From the NCBI RefSeq assembly GCF_026738875.1, contig NZ_JAPQFJ010000004.1:1-64000 (forward strand): a DNA stretch of 64,000 bases, written 5' to 3'. The stretch's first letter is position 1; the number at the start of each line of letters is the position of its first letter. This DNA is from Clostridium brassicae. Lineage in GTDB: Bacteria; Bacillota; Clostridia; Clostridiales; Clostridiaceae. This document shows, piece after piece, positions 26,747 to 33,956 of the stretch. The notes beneath the pieces were generated by a model, which searched no databases, was not told where the DNA came from, and worked only from the letters and a program-made list of their open reading frames with translations. The position numbers and the translations under genes are program-made.

Positions 26747-27217
26747 TTACTCCTTTTCTATAGCTTTTTTATACCACTTTTCTTGACTATTTCTAAGCTT
26801 TATATCATCTTCAGTTGGTTTTAATTTTTCCTTTATTAATACTCCTTCTTCATTCCATTCTTTTAGTGTTAGACAAACGCCATATTCATATCTAGCTTCT
26901 AACTTTTTTGTACCATCCTTATAAAATATTCTTCTTATACCATGAGTTCTTCCTCTTTGCATATTTTGAATGCATTTAATTTTATTGTCCTTATAAAATT
27001 CAACAAAATCTCCTTCTTTAAATCCATCTCTAAAAAATGCATAAAACTCAAGGTTTCCATTAGGAAATAATGAATATGTTATACCCGAAAAAAATTTTTC
27101 TTTTCCTTCACTAATAATAAATTCTTTATCTCCAAACCTATCATAGTCCACCTCTAGTTCATCATAATCTATTCCATTACTTAATATAAAATTTTTATCT
27201 ATCAATTTACTTTGCAT
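26747..27217 (-). CDS. ywqK: YwqK-family (MORN-like) antitoxin
   Basis: 156 aa with three to four MORN-like repeats of the type YSLFPNGNLEFYAFFRDG, VEFYKDNKIKCIQNMQRG and RIFYKDGTKKLEARYEYG, typical of the YwqK antitoxin family. The start codon overlaps the end of the deaminase-domain frame by 11 bases, with GGAGG just upstream. It should neutralise the deaminase toxin. Symbol given by similarity of repeats and gene order to B. subtilis ywqJKL. Confidence 0.82.
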   Translation of the reverse strand: MQSKLIDKNFILSNGIDYDELEVDYDRFGDKEFIISEGKEKFFSGITYSLFPNGNLEFYAFFRDGFKEGDFVEFYKDNKIKCIQNMQRGRTHGIRRIFYKDGTKKLEARYEYGVCLTLKEWNEEGVLIKEKLKPTEDDIKLRNSQEKWYKKAIEKE

Positions 27218-27866
27218 ATTTTAAAACCTCCGGAAAATAACTTGCTCCATTTGTTATATATTCACAATGTGGACATCTTGGCATAGGCATCCCTGTTTTT
27301 TTCCATCCACATTTTGGTCCTTTAATAACTGTAAGTATTAACTCATCTAAACTTTTAACTGAAATTCCCATCGACTCTCTTTCTATTAGTGCTTCGTTTA
27401 ATGCATAAATTTCAGCATGTGACCCAGCACCTAACGTAAATTTATTATACTCTGTATATATACCTTCTGTGGGCATATTTTCATAATTAACTCTCAATAA
27501 TCTATGTAGATTTTCTGGTAAATCTCCATTTAAATTATTTATTCCAAAATAATATTTGTCCGTAACTGGGTCATAAACTCCCGCAACTGCTGGTCCTAAT
27601 TTATTTTGTATTTTTTTCTTTGACATACCATTTTTAAGTTCTCTTTCGATTAACTCATCTAATTTATCATGTGTAGCCCCTCTTAAATTAATACGATTAT
27701 TTATTTCCGCAGAAGTTAACTTACCATATTTATTTCTTAGATAGTCAATTCTGCTTATTTCAGGGTTACCCGCCCCCTCTATAGATGAAACAGAAACAGT
27801 CCCTGTTAATACTACTGGTTCATTCGTATAAACAAGTTTATAACCATATACTTTATTGCTAATCAC
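27207..27866 (-). CDS. YwqJ-like deaminase toxin domain (downstream of in-frame stop)
   Basis: 219 aa from a GTG, the distal part of an LXG toxin gene. Residues 1-25 are linker (GYKLVYTNEPVVLTGTV). The rest has the deaminase zinc signature: SHAEIYALNEAL (His and proton-shuttling Glu) and MPRCPHCEYIT (C-x-x-C), as in YwqJ-type putative nucleic-acid deaminase toxins. It is exactly in frame with the LXG half at 28011-29012; only one TAA and 48 sense codons separate them. The GTG has only a weak ribosome site, so translation of this half alone is uncertain. YwqK and endonuclease V follow. Confidence 0.72.
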   Translation of the reverse strand: MISNKVYGYKLVYTNEPVVLTGTVSVSSIEGAGNPEISRIDYLRNKYGKLTSAEINNRINLRGATHDKLDELIERELKNGMSKKKIQNKLGPAVAGVYDPVTDKYYFGINNLNGDLPENLHRLLRVNYENMPTEGIYTEYNKFTLGAGSHAEIYALNEALIERESMGISVKSLDELILTVIKGPKCGWKKTGMPMPRCPHCEYITNGASYFPEVLKYAK

Positions 27867-27978
27867 TTCATCATCTTTTATTACTATATCATCAATAGGA
27901 ATTTCTATTCCATAAAATGTAGGTGAAGGACATTCTATTAAATCGTAAATATAAGTATATCCATCTTTTTTATAAACA

Positions 27979-28083
27979 GGGTTCTTAGGAGTTTTACGCC
28001 TTAGAACTCGTTATCCAGGGACGTAGCCACCCTTTACTCCCACTTTGAAAAAGAGGGGAGTATTAGAGTGGGTAGTCATCGGA
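27979..28083 (-). repeat. Linker-embedded hairpin element, copy C
   Basis: Lies at the junction of the LXG half and the deaminase half. It contains CCCACT...AGTGGG and ACTCCC...GGGAGT alternatives, TCCCTGGATAACGAG with the in-frame TAA, and the terminal stem. This copy has two base changes that weaken the terminal stem relative to copy A. Confidence 0.45.
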
Positions 28084-29012
28084 TAAACTATTTGCTTAGG
28101 CAAATTAGATATCTCATTTAGAAAATATGTCTTGAATCCTACATCAATTCCTAAAACATTACATTTAATGTATTTCCGTGCGTCTTCATATGTAAATATA
28201 GTTTCTTTTATTTTCTTATATTCATCTTCGCCTAAAACAATTTTTGCATATTCTAGTATTTGTTTTTCTTCTGCTGTTAATTCTCCTGGATTTTTTAACA
28301 TTAATTGTCTTACTTCACTTTTATCTACTTGTCCATTTTCTGAAATAACAGAAACATCTCTAAATTTAGATATCCCTTCAGTTACTCCTGATATCTTCCC
28401 AAATACTGAACATATATTGTCTTCCATAGCTCTTACGCCACTACAATATACATTAAATGAATTATTAAACTCTGTCAAACTCATTGTCTGATCTTTAAGT
28501 GAAATTTCTAAATTGAAAATATCCCCTATACCGTTGAATGATGTAAAAGTTAAACTATTTGCTAAATTTAATATTTCTTCAAATTTAGCATTCATCCTTC
28601 TATAATAATCATTTGTACATTCATTGACATTATTATTTATTGGAAATTGTCCTCCATATTGAAGTGAAATAACTCCTGTATCATCACTTGCAAGAGCTGC
28701 TCCTCCTTCACTTCTTTTTATACAGTTTTCAAAATCCTCACTGCGTTTTTTTAATTGAACTGCTTTTGGTTTTTCATCATTTTCTAGAGCACTTTTCATA
28801 TATTTTATATCTTCTTCTAACTTTGTATAAAACTCTTGTTTTTTAATGTGATTTTGTTCAAATTGATCTTTTGCTTCACCTGACCATCCTAAGTCAGTAA
28901 GTTCTTTAACTGCTTTGTTTATATTTTCTTTTTGCTCTGATAATATCTTTATAAAATTTTCATATTCATTTATCGTATTAGTTAATTCTCCGATATCTAA
29001 CTGAAAATCCAT
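28011..29012 (-). CDS. LXG/WXG-domain toxin N-terminal half, ended by in-frame TAA
   Basis: 333 aa. The first ~240 residues are nearly identical to the intact LXG-lipase at 31282-32952: an all-helical secretion domain with a W-x-G turn (LGWSGEAK). The specific linker begins after GEDEYKKIKETIFTY and ends at GYVPG with a TAA; the same frame resumes into the deaminase domain. ATG chosen with GGAG 8 bases upstream; the TTG nine codons earlier is the longer option. If the stop is real, this protein would be a secretion domain without a toxin tip. Confidence 0.72.
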   Translation of the reverse strand: MDFQLDIGELTNTINEYENFIKILSEQKENINKAVKELTDLGWSGEAKDQFEQNHIKKQEFYTKLEEDIKYMKSALENDEKPKAVQLKKRSEDFENCIKRSEGGAALASDDTGVISLQYGGQFPINNNVNECTNDYYRRMNAKFEEILNLANSLTFTSFNGIGDIFNLEISLKDQTMSLTEFNNSFNVYCSGVRAMEDNICSVFGKISGVTEGISKFRDVSVISENGQVDKSEVRQLMLKNPGELTAEEKQILEYAKIVLGEDEYKKIKETIFTYEDARKYIKCNVLGIDVGFKTYFLNEISNLPKQIVYPMTTHSNTPLFFKVGVKGGYVPG

Positions 29013-29039
29013 TCCTAGCTCTCCTATTCCTTGCAACAA

Positions 29040-29100
29040 TATTAATGATGATGTTTTCTATGATACTCATTATCTTCTATTTCCATTGATCTCTTTTGTG
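29040..29100 (-). pseudogene. 3' remnant of a Lap-type small helical gene
   Basis: The last ~20 codons (…SMEIEDNEYHRKHHH) of the gene at 32982-33305 are repeated here in front of the second LXG gene; the sequence then switches near 29100 to the region that follows the ankyrin genes. It marks a duplication breakpoint. Confidence 0.75.
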
Positions 29101-29185
29101 ATTTTACTTCACAACATCAAGAGTTTTGAATTTTTAAGTTTTTTCTAATTATTTCCATCGACTTCACTAGAACATCCTCTTAATA

Positions 29186-30124
29186 TTAGTATTTTTTTAT
29201 GTAATCCTCCCAATCATTAGGATAAAGTTTTTTTATCTGCCCAAGTGTATGTTTATTAATTTTAGCATCTTTGTAATTTACACCTTGCCTAGCAAATTCA
29301 TCAACAATCTCCATTTTCATTTTGTATTCTTTTGAGTCTAGAGGAAATACCCAATTTCTTAATATATTAACTAGGAAAAGTTTTTCATTTGGATCTTCAT
29401 CCTCAAAAATTTGTAACTTATAATATGGATCTGTTACTTTTGCTTTCTTTTGAACAATTAAATAATATGCATATTCTGGTGTACCATCTCTCAATAGAGC
29501 TTCTCTTGCTACTGTATCTCCACGTTTTGTTTTATAGTTAATGTCAGCACCAGCTTCCACTAAAGCTTTAGTTTTTTCAAAACCACCTGAAATTGAATTC
29601 ATTAATGGACTAGTTCCTGATTCCATAATACCTGAATCCTTCCCAACATAATTTTTATTAGGATTAGCACCATAACGTAATAAAAGTTTTACGTATTTGG
29701 GGTCTTTTTTAGCATCATTATCTATCCAAGAGTATCCTGCTGCTAAAAAAAGTGGTGTTTCCCCATTCTTTCTTGCTATATCGGGATTTGAACCACATTT
29801 TAGCAATACTTCTGCAGATTCATATTTTTCCATTCCTACTGACCATAGTAACAAAGTGACTCCATATTTAGGATCTTGGTAATTTAACAATTCAGGTTTA
29901 TCTTTTGCTATTTTTTCTATAGTGCTAGTTTTTTCATTTTTTACGGCTAAGGCTAATTCCCATGCTGGTGTATTTTTGTAAATATTAATACTAGTAATTT
30001 TATACTCCCCCTTATTATGTGTTTCAGTGATTTTATTACGTAAATAATAAAAACATGTTATTATAATAAAAATTGGTATAATAAAAATTATTATTTTCTT
30101 CTTCATTGTTCTATTTTTCTCCAT
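29186..30124 (-). CDS. Membrane-anchored ankyrin-repeat protein, immunity candidate (copy 2)
   Basis: 312 aa. An N-terminal membrane helix (KKKIIIFIIPIFIIITCFYYL) is followed by ankyrin repeats (GETPLFLAAGYSW, VKLLLRYGANPNK, SGTSPLMNSISGG, TKALVEAGADINYKT) on the outside of the cell. It is a close paralogue of the next gene, differing mainly around residues 170-250. Ankyrin proteins are known partners of secreted phospholipase toxins, and this position after the LXG-lipase suggests protection against it or against a related lipase. The toxin-specific part between copies has diverged, consistent with different targets. Confidence 0.72.
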   Translation of the reverse strand: MEKNRTMKKKIIIFIIPIFIIITCFYYLRNKITETHNKGEYKITSINIYKNTPAWELALAVKNEKTSTIEKIAKDKPELLNYQDPKYGVTLLLWSVGMEKYESAEVLLKCGSNPDIARKNGETPLFLAAGYSWIDNDAKKDPKYVKLLLRYGANPNKNYVGKDSGIMESGTSPLMNSISGGFEKTKALVEAGADINYKTKRGDTVAREALLRDGTPEYAYYLIVQKKAKVTDPYYKLQIFEDEDPNEKLFLVNILRNWVFPLDSKEYKMKMEIVDEFARQGVNYKDAKINKHTLGQIKKLYPNDWEDYIKKY

Positions 30125-30128
30125 TCTA

Positions 30129-30228
30129 TTATTCTACTCCATTGTTGTCACCTATTCCTTTTTCTTCTATTGCTGTTTTTACTTGATCCATAAGATGATT
30201 GTTTATTCCATTTTTAATATCAGTTTTA
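30129..30228 (-). pseudogene. Duplicated 3' end of the LXG-lipase gene
   Basis: About 100 bases repeat the last codons of the LXG-lipase (NHLMDQVKTAIEEK...GDNNGVE and stop), directly upstream of the second ankyrin gene. This shows that toxin tail plus immunity gene were duplicated as a unit. Confidence 0.85.
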
Positions 30229-30235
30229 ACTTATA

Positions 30236-30281
30236 AAAAAACCCTTGATAACATGATTTTACTTCACAACATCAAAGGTTT
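30236..30281 (-). terminator. Terminator after ankyrin gene copy 1
   Basis: On the minus strand AACCTTTGAT pairs with ATCAAGGGTT and is followed by a run of T. Half of this hairpin survives after copy 2 near 29105-29130. Confidence 0.75.
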
Positions 30282-30341
30282 TGAATTTTTAAGTTTTTAT
30301 CCAATTATTTTCATTGATTTTGCTAGAACATAATCTTAATA

Positions 30342-31277
30342 TTAGTATTTTTTTATGTAATCCTCCCAATCATTAGGGTAAAGTTTTTTTATCTGCCCAA
30401 GTGTATGTTTATTAATTTTAGCATCTTTGTAATTTACACCTTGCCTAGCAAATTCATCAACAATCTCCATTTTCATTTTGTATTCTTTTGAGTCTAAAGC
30501 AAATACCCAATTTCTTAATATAGTCACTGGAAAAAACTTTTGGTCTGGATCTGTAGCAAAACATTCTCTGCCATAAGTTGGATCTGTTACTTTTGCTTTT
30601 TTTTGAACAATTAAGTAATATGCATATTCTGGTGTCTCGTCTGCTAATAAGGCTTGGTTTGCTGCTGTATCTCCACTTTGGGTTTTATAGTTAATATCAG
30701 CACCAGCTTCCACTAAGGCTTTAGTTTTTTCAAAACCACCTGAAATTGAATTCATTAATGGACTAGTTCCTGAATATATATCATTCGGATCATTATTAAC
30801 ATAATTCTTATTAGGATTAGCACCATAACGTAATAAAAGTTTTACGTATTTGGGGTCTTTTTTAGCATCATTATCTATCCAAGAGTATCCTGCTGCCAAA
30901 AAAAGTGGTGTTTCCCCATTCTTTCTTGCTATATCAGGATTTGAACCACATTTTAGCAATGCTTCTGCAGATTCATATTTTTCCATTCCTATTGACCATA
31001 GTAACAAAGTGACTCCATATTTAGGATCTTGGTAATTTAACAATTCAGGTTTATCTTTTGTTATTTTTTCTATAGTGCTAGTTTTTTCATTTTTTACAGC
31101 TAAGGCTAATTCCCATGCTGGTGTATTTTTGTAAATATTAATACTAGTAATTTTATACTCCCCCTTATTATGTGTTTCAGTAATTTTATTACGTAAATAA
31201 CAAAAACATGTTATCATAATAAAAATTGGTATAATAAAAATTATTATTTTCTTCTTCATTGTTCTATTTTTCTCCAT
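30342..31277 (-). CDS. Membrane-anchored ankyrin-repeat protein, immunity candidate (copy 1)
   Basis: 311 aa, same layout as copy 2: an N-terminal membrane helix and extracytoplasmic ankyrin repeats. It begins 4 bases after the LXG-lipase stop, so it is the direct immunity candidate for that toxin. The location outside the membrane fits a lipase acting on the outer leaflet of target cells. The first ATG has no ideal ribosome site; a second ATG (MKKKIII) six codons later is possible. Confidence 0.75.
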   Translation of the reverse strand: MEKNRTMKKKIIIFIIPIFIMITCFCYLRNKITETHNKGEYKITSINIYKNTPAWELALAVKNEKTSTIEKITKDKPELLNYQDPKYGVTLLLWSIGMEKYESAEALLKCGSNPDIARKNGETPLFLAAGYSWIDNDAKKDPKYVKLLLRYGANPNKNYVNNDPNDIYSGTSPLMNSISGGFEKTKALVEAGADINYKTQSGDTAANQALLADETPEYAYYLIVQKKAKVTDPTYGRECFATDPDQKFFPVTILRNWVFALDSKEYKMKMEIVDEFARQGVNYKDAKINKHTLGQIKKLYPNDWEDYIKKY

Positions 31278-31281
31278 TCTA

Positions 31282-32952
31282 TTATTCTACTCCATTATTG
31301 TCACCTATTTCCTTTTCTTCTATTGCTGTTTTTACTTGATCCATAAGATGATTGTTTATTCCATTTTTAACATCAGTATAAATATCATCATCTAATATAT
31401 TCTTTATTTTATTTCTTGCACTTTTTAACTCACTATAAGTATCTTCACCTACTATATTTTTAATTTTATTTCCTATACTATGTCTTACATTAGATATACC
31501 AGGAGAATCTTTGATTGAACACTTATCTTGAACTGCTTCCTTAGTTTGACATGGTAAATAAGTCACCTTACCAATTGGTTTTGAAAAACCTTTTTCGATA
31601 CCATGTAAGATTTCCCCATCAACAATATATGCGTGCATTTTTGCAGAATATTTTTTTCTCTTTTCCCCTAGACGATAAGCATCTAAATTAACTGTTGCTG
31701 GATTAAACAATATACAATTACGATTTGTTACTACTGCGTTTGCTGCAGATTCTGCACCACCCTTTGAGTGTCCAATAAACGTTATACTTTCATCTGGATG
31801 ATTATTAATAAAATTTATTGCAAAATTTATTGAATTTTTCATATCATGAGATTCACCAAAAAGCTGCAATAAATTATCATCCCCATCCCCATCTGGGAAA
31901 AGACTCCAAGATGAAGTTCCTTTATTAACTACTGCATATTCTATCATTCCATTTCCTTTTTTTCTTTGATATACACCTATTACTAGGCTTTCTTGTGAGG
32001 CCTTCATATAAATCCTTGTCCATCCATTAATTAATTTGTCTTGCTTGTCTTTTGGTACTGGTCCATCTTTAATATTCTTATAAACATCCGTTGCCATATA
32101 TGCTGCTTCTCTTACAGTAGGTCCACTATATGTTGCAACAATTTCTTTTACTTTCTTATATTCATCTTCTCCTAAAACAATTTTTGCATATTCTAGCATT
32201 TCTTTTTCTTCTGCTGTTAATTCTCCTGGATTTTTTAACATTAATTGTTTTACTTTATTCTTATCTACTTGTCCATCTTCTGAAATAACAGAAACACCTC
32301 TAAATTTAGATATTCCTTCAGTTACCCCTGATATCTTTCCAAATACTGAACATATATTGTCTTCGATAGCTCTTACGCCACTACAATATGCATCAAATGA
32401 ATTATCAAACTCTGTTAAACTAGTTGTCTGATTTCTAAGCGAATTTTCTGCATTCATAACATCTCCCTTAATCGGAAATGATGTAAAAGTCAGGCTATTT
32501 ACCAATCTTAATATTTCTTCAAATCTACCATTCATCTTTCTATAATAATCATTTGTACATTCATTGACATTATTATTTATTAGAAATTGTCCTCCATATT
32601 GAAGTGAAATAACTCCTGTATCATCACTTGTAAAAGCTGCTCCTCCTTCACTTCTTTTTATACAGTTTTCAAAATCCTCGCTACGTTTTTTTAATTGAAC
32701 TGCTTTTGGTTTTTCATCATTTTCTAAAGCACTTTTCATATATTTTATATCTTCTTCTAACTTTGTATAAAACTCTTGTTTTTTAATGTGATTTTGTTCA
32801 AATTGATCCTTTGCTTCACCTGACCATCCTAAGTCAGTAAGTTCTTTAACTGCTTTGTTTATATTTTCTTTTTGCTCTGATAATATCTTTATAAAATTTT
32901 CATATTCATTTATCGTATTAGTTAATTCTCCGATATCTAACTGAAAACCCAT
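31282..32952 (-). CDS. LXG-domain type VII toxin with C-terminal lipase domain
   Basis: 556 aa. Residues 1-240 form the helical LXG/WXG-type secretion domain (W-x-G in LGWSGEAK). From about residue 280 on there is a class-3/DUF2974-like alpha/beta-hydrolase: the nucleophile elbow FIGHSKGGAES has Ser396 as likely nucleophile, and YIVDGEILHGIEKG probably brings the acid and histidine. A secreted (phospho)lipase is therefore likely, exported by the adjacent ESX machinery to damage rival cells. Start at ATG with GGAG 8 bases upstream. A small helical partner gene precedes it and an ankyrin immunity candidate follows after 4 bases. Confidence 0.82.
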   Translation of the reverse strand: MGFQLDIGELTNTINEYENFIKILSEQKENINKAVKELTDLGWSGEAKDQFEQNHIKKQEFYTKLEEDIKYMKSALENDEKPKAVQLKKRSEDFENCIKRSEGGAAFTSDDTGVISLQYGGQFLINNNVNECTNDYYRKMNGRFEEILRLVNSLTFTSFPIKGDVMNAENSLRNQTTSLTEFDNSFDAYCSGVRAIEDNICSVFGKISGVTEGISKFRGVSVISEDGQVDKNKVKQLMLKNPGELTAEEKEMLEYAKIVLGEDEYKKVKEIVATYSGPTVREAAYMATDVYKNIKDGPVPKDKQDKLINGWTRIYMKASQESLVIGVYQRKKGNGMIEYAVVNKGTSSWSLFPDGDGDDNLLQLFGESHDMKNSINFAINFINNHPDESITFIGHSKGGAESAANAVVTNRNCILFNPATVNLDAYRLGEKRKKYSAKMHAYIVDGEILHGIEKGFSKPIGKVTYLPCQTKEAVQDKCSIKDSPGISNVRHSIGNKIKNIVGEDTYSELKSARNKIKNILDDDIYTDVKNGINNHLMDQVKTAIEEKEIGDNNGVE

Positions 32953-32981
32953 TTCTAGCTCTCCTATTCCTTGCAACAATA

Positions 32982-33305
32982 TTAATGATGATGTTTTCTA
33001 TGATACTGAATATCTTCTATTTCCATTGATCTCTTTTGTGATTTTAATTGTTCAATTTTATCCTCACACTTTTTAACTAAGTTAGGCAATAACTCTGTCA
33101 TATCCTTATTTAACTTTTTTTCTTCAGACATTAATTCCATCATATTAACACAAGAAAATGTTGTCATACAATTCGTTGCCAGTCTTTGCAATTCCATTGA
33201 TACAGAAAAATTTATATTTTCTGTATTAGAAAATAAACTCTTCATTTCATTTATCTTAAATATATCACTTGTGCACTTTGTAATATCATTACATCTGCAT
33301 CCCAT
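32982..33305 (-). CDS. Small helical partner protein of the LXG toxin
   Basis: 107 aa, predominantly helical, no W-x-G, ending in a His-rich tail (YHRKHHH). It ends 29 bases before the LXG-lipase start. Its size and place match the Lap-type targeting/chaperone proteins that bind LXG domains. Clear GGAGG before ATG. Its 3' end is duplicated at 29040-29100. Confidence 0.65.
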   Translation of the reverse strand: MGCRCNDITKCTSDIFKINEMKSLFSNTENINFSVSMELQRLATNCMTTFSCVNMMELMSEEKKLNKDMTELLPNLVKKCEDKIEQLKSQKRSMEIEDIQYHRKHHH

Positions 33306-33382
33306 ATTCCTGTTTCCTCCATATATGTTATTGCTAATTTTTATCTAAATTACAATTTATACTAAATCCCTATGTTTTTTAA

Positions 33383-33766
33383 CTATTTACTATTTAGTTC
33401 ATTTTTCACATACTCAGTAGCTGTACTTGTAGTTGTTACAACTCCTGCTACAGTTGACCCCAAAATAGCTTCTGCTATACAGTTTGCTAAATTAGAATCC
33501 AAGCCAAACATAGAAATTTTTGCACTTGTTAAATCATTAATTTCTTCTTGTAATTCTTGCATCATCTTAACGAATCTCGCTTCAATTACATTTGCACTAA
33601 GTATAAATGCAGTTCCTCCATCTCCTGACCAATTTCCCTTCAAATTAGTATTTACTTTATTAAAATTATCTTTTGTTGTAGTTAAGTTACTTTTATAATT
33701 TGTTAATTTTGAAATTGCATTATCAAAAGCTTGTTCATTTAATTTAATTTCTTTATTTCCAGCCAT
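33383..33766 (-). CDS. WXG100-like small protein
   Basis: 127 aa with the W-x-G turn GNWSGDGGTAF between two helices and a C-terminal extension containing a hydrophobic helix (AEAILGSTVAGVVTTTS). It is longer than a classical WXG100 protein. It lies between esaA and the LXG toxin operon, and should be secreted or act as toxin partner. Confidence 0.72.
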   Translation of the reverse strand: MAGNKEIKLNEQAFDNAISKLTNYKSNLTTTKDNFNKVNTNLKGNWSGDGGTAFILSANVIEARFVKMMQELQEEINDLTSAKISMFGLDSNLANCIAEAILGSTVAGVVTTTSTATEYVKNELNSK

Positions 33767-33903
33767 TACTTATTTTCTCCCTTACTAGTTTTAATCTTCA
33801 CTTTGATTGAAACTTAATTATATTAAAAAATAGCAATTGACAGATTCTATTTATATTTTGTTATTAATCAAAGAGTTTCATTTAATAATAACTAATTAAT
33901 AAC

Positions 33904-33950
33904 AAATCCTATATAAGTAATACATTTCATTATGTCCTTATATAGGATTT
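33904..33950 (-). terminator. Terminator after esaA
   Basis: AAATCCTATATAAG (33904-33917) pairs perfectly with CTTATATAGGATTT (33937-33950), seven bases past the esaA stop codon; it should end the core ESX transcript. Confidence 0.7.
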
Positions 33951-33956
33951 ATTTAA

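Noticed and set aside
28120-28180. The linker peptide VLGIDVGFKTY resembles the first RuvC motif of TnpB, hinting at a tnpB remnant.
   Set aside because: No other TnpB motif (second and third acidic residues, zinc finger) is present in any frame nearby; the match is too short. The hairpin element alone is kept as a cautious finding.
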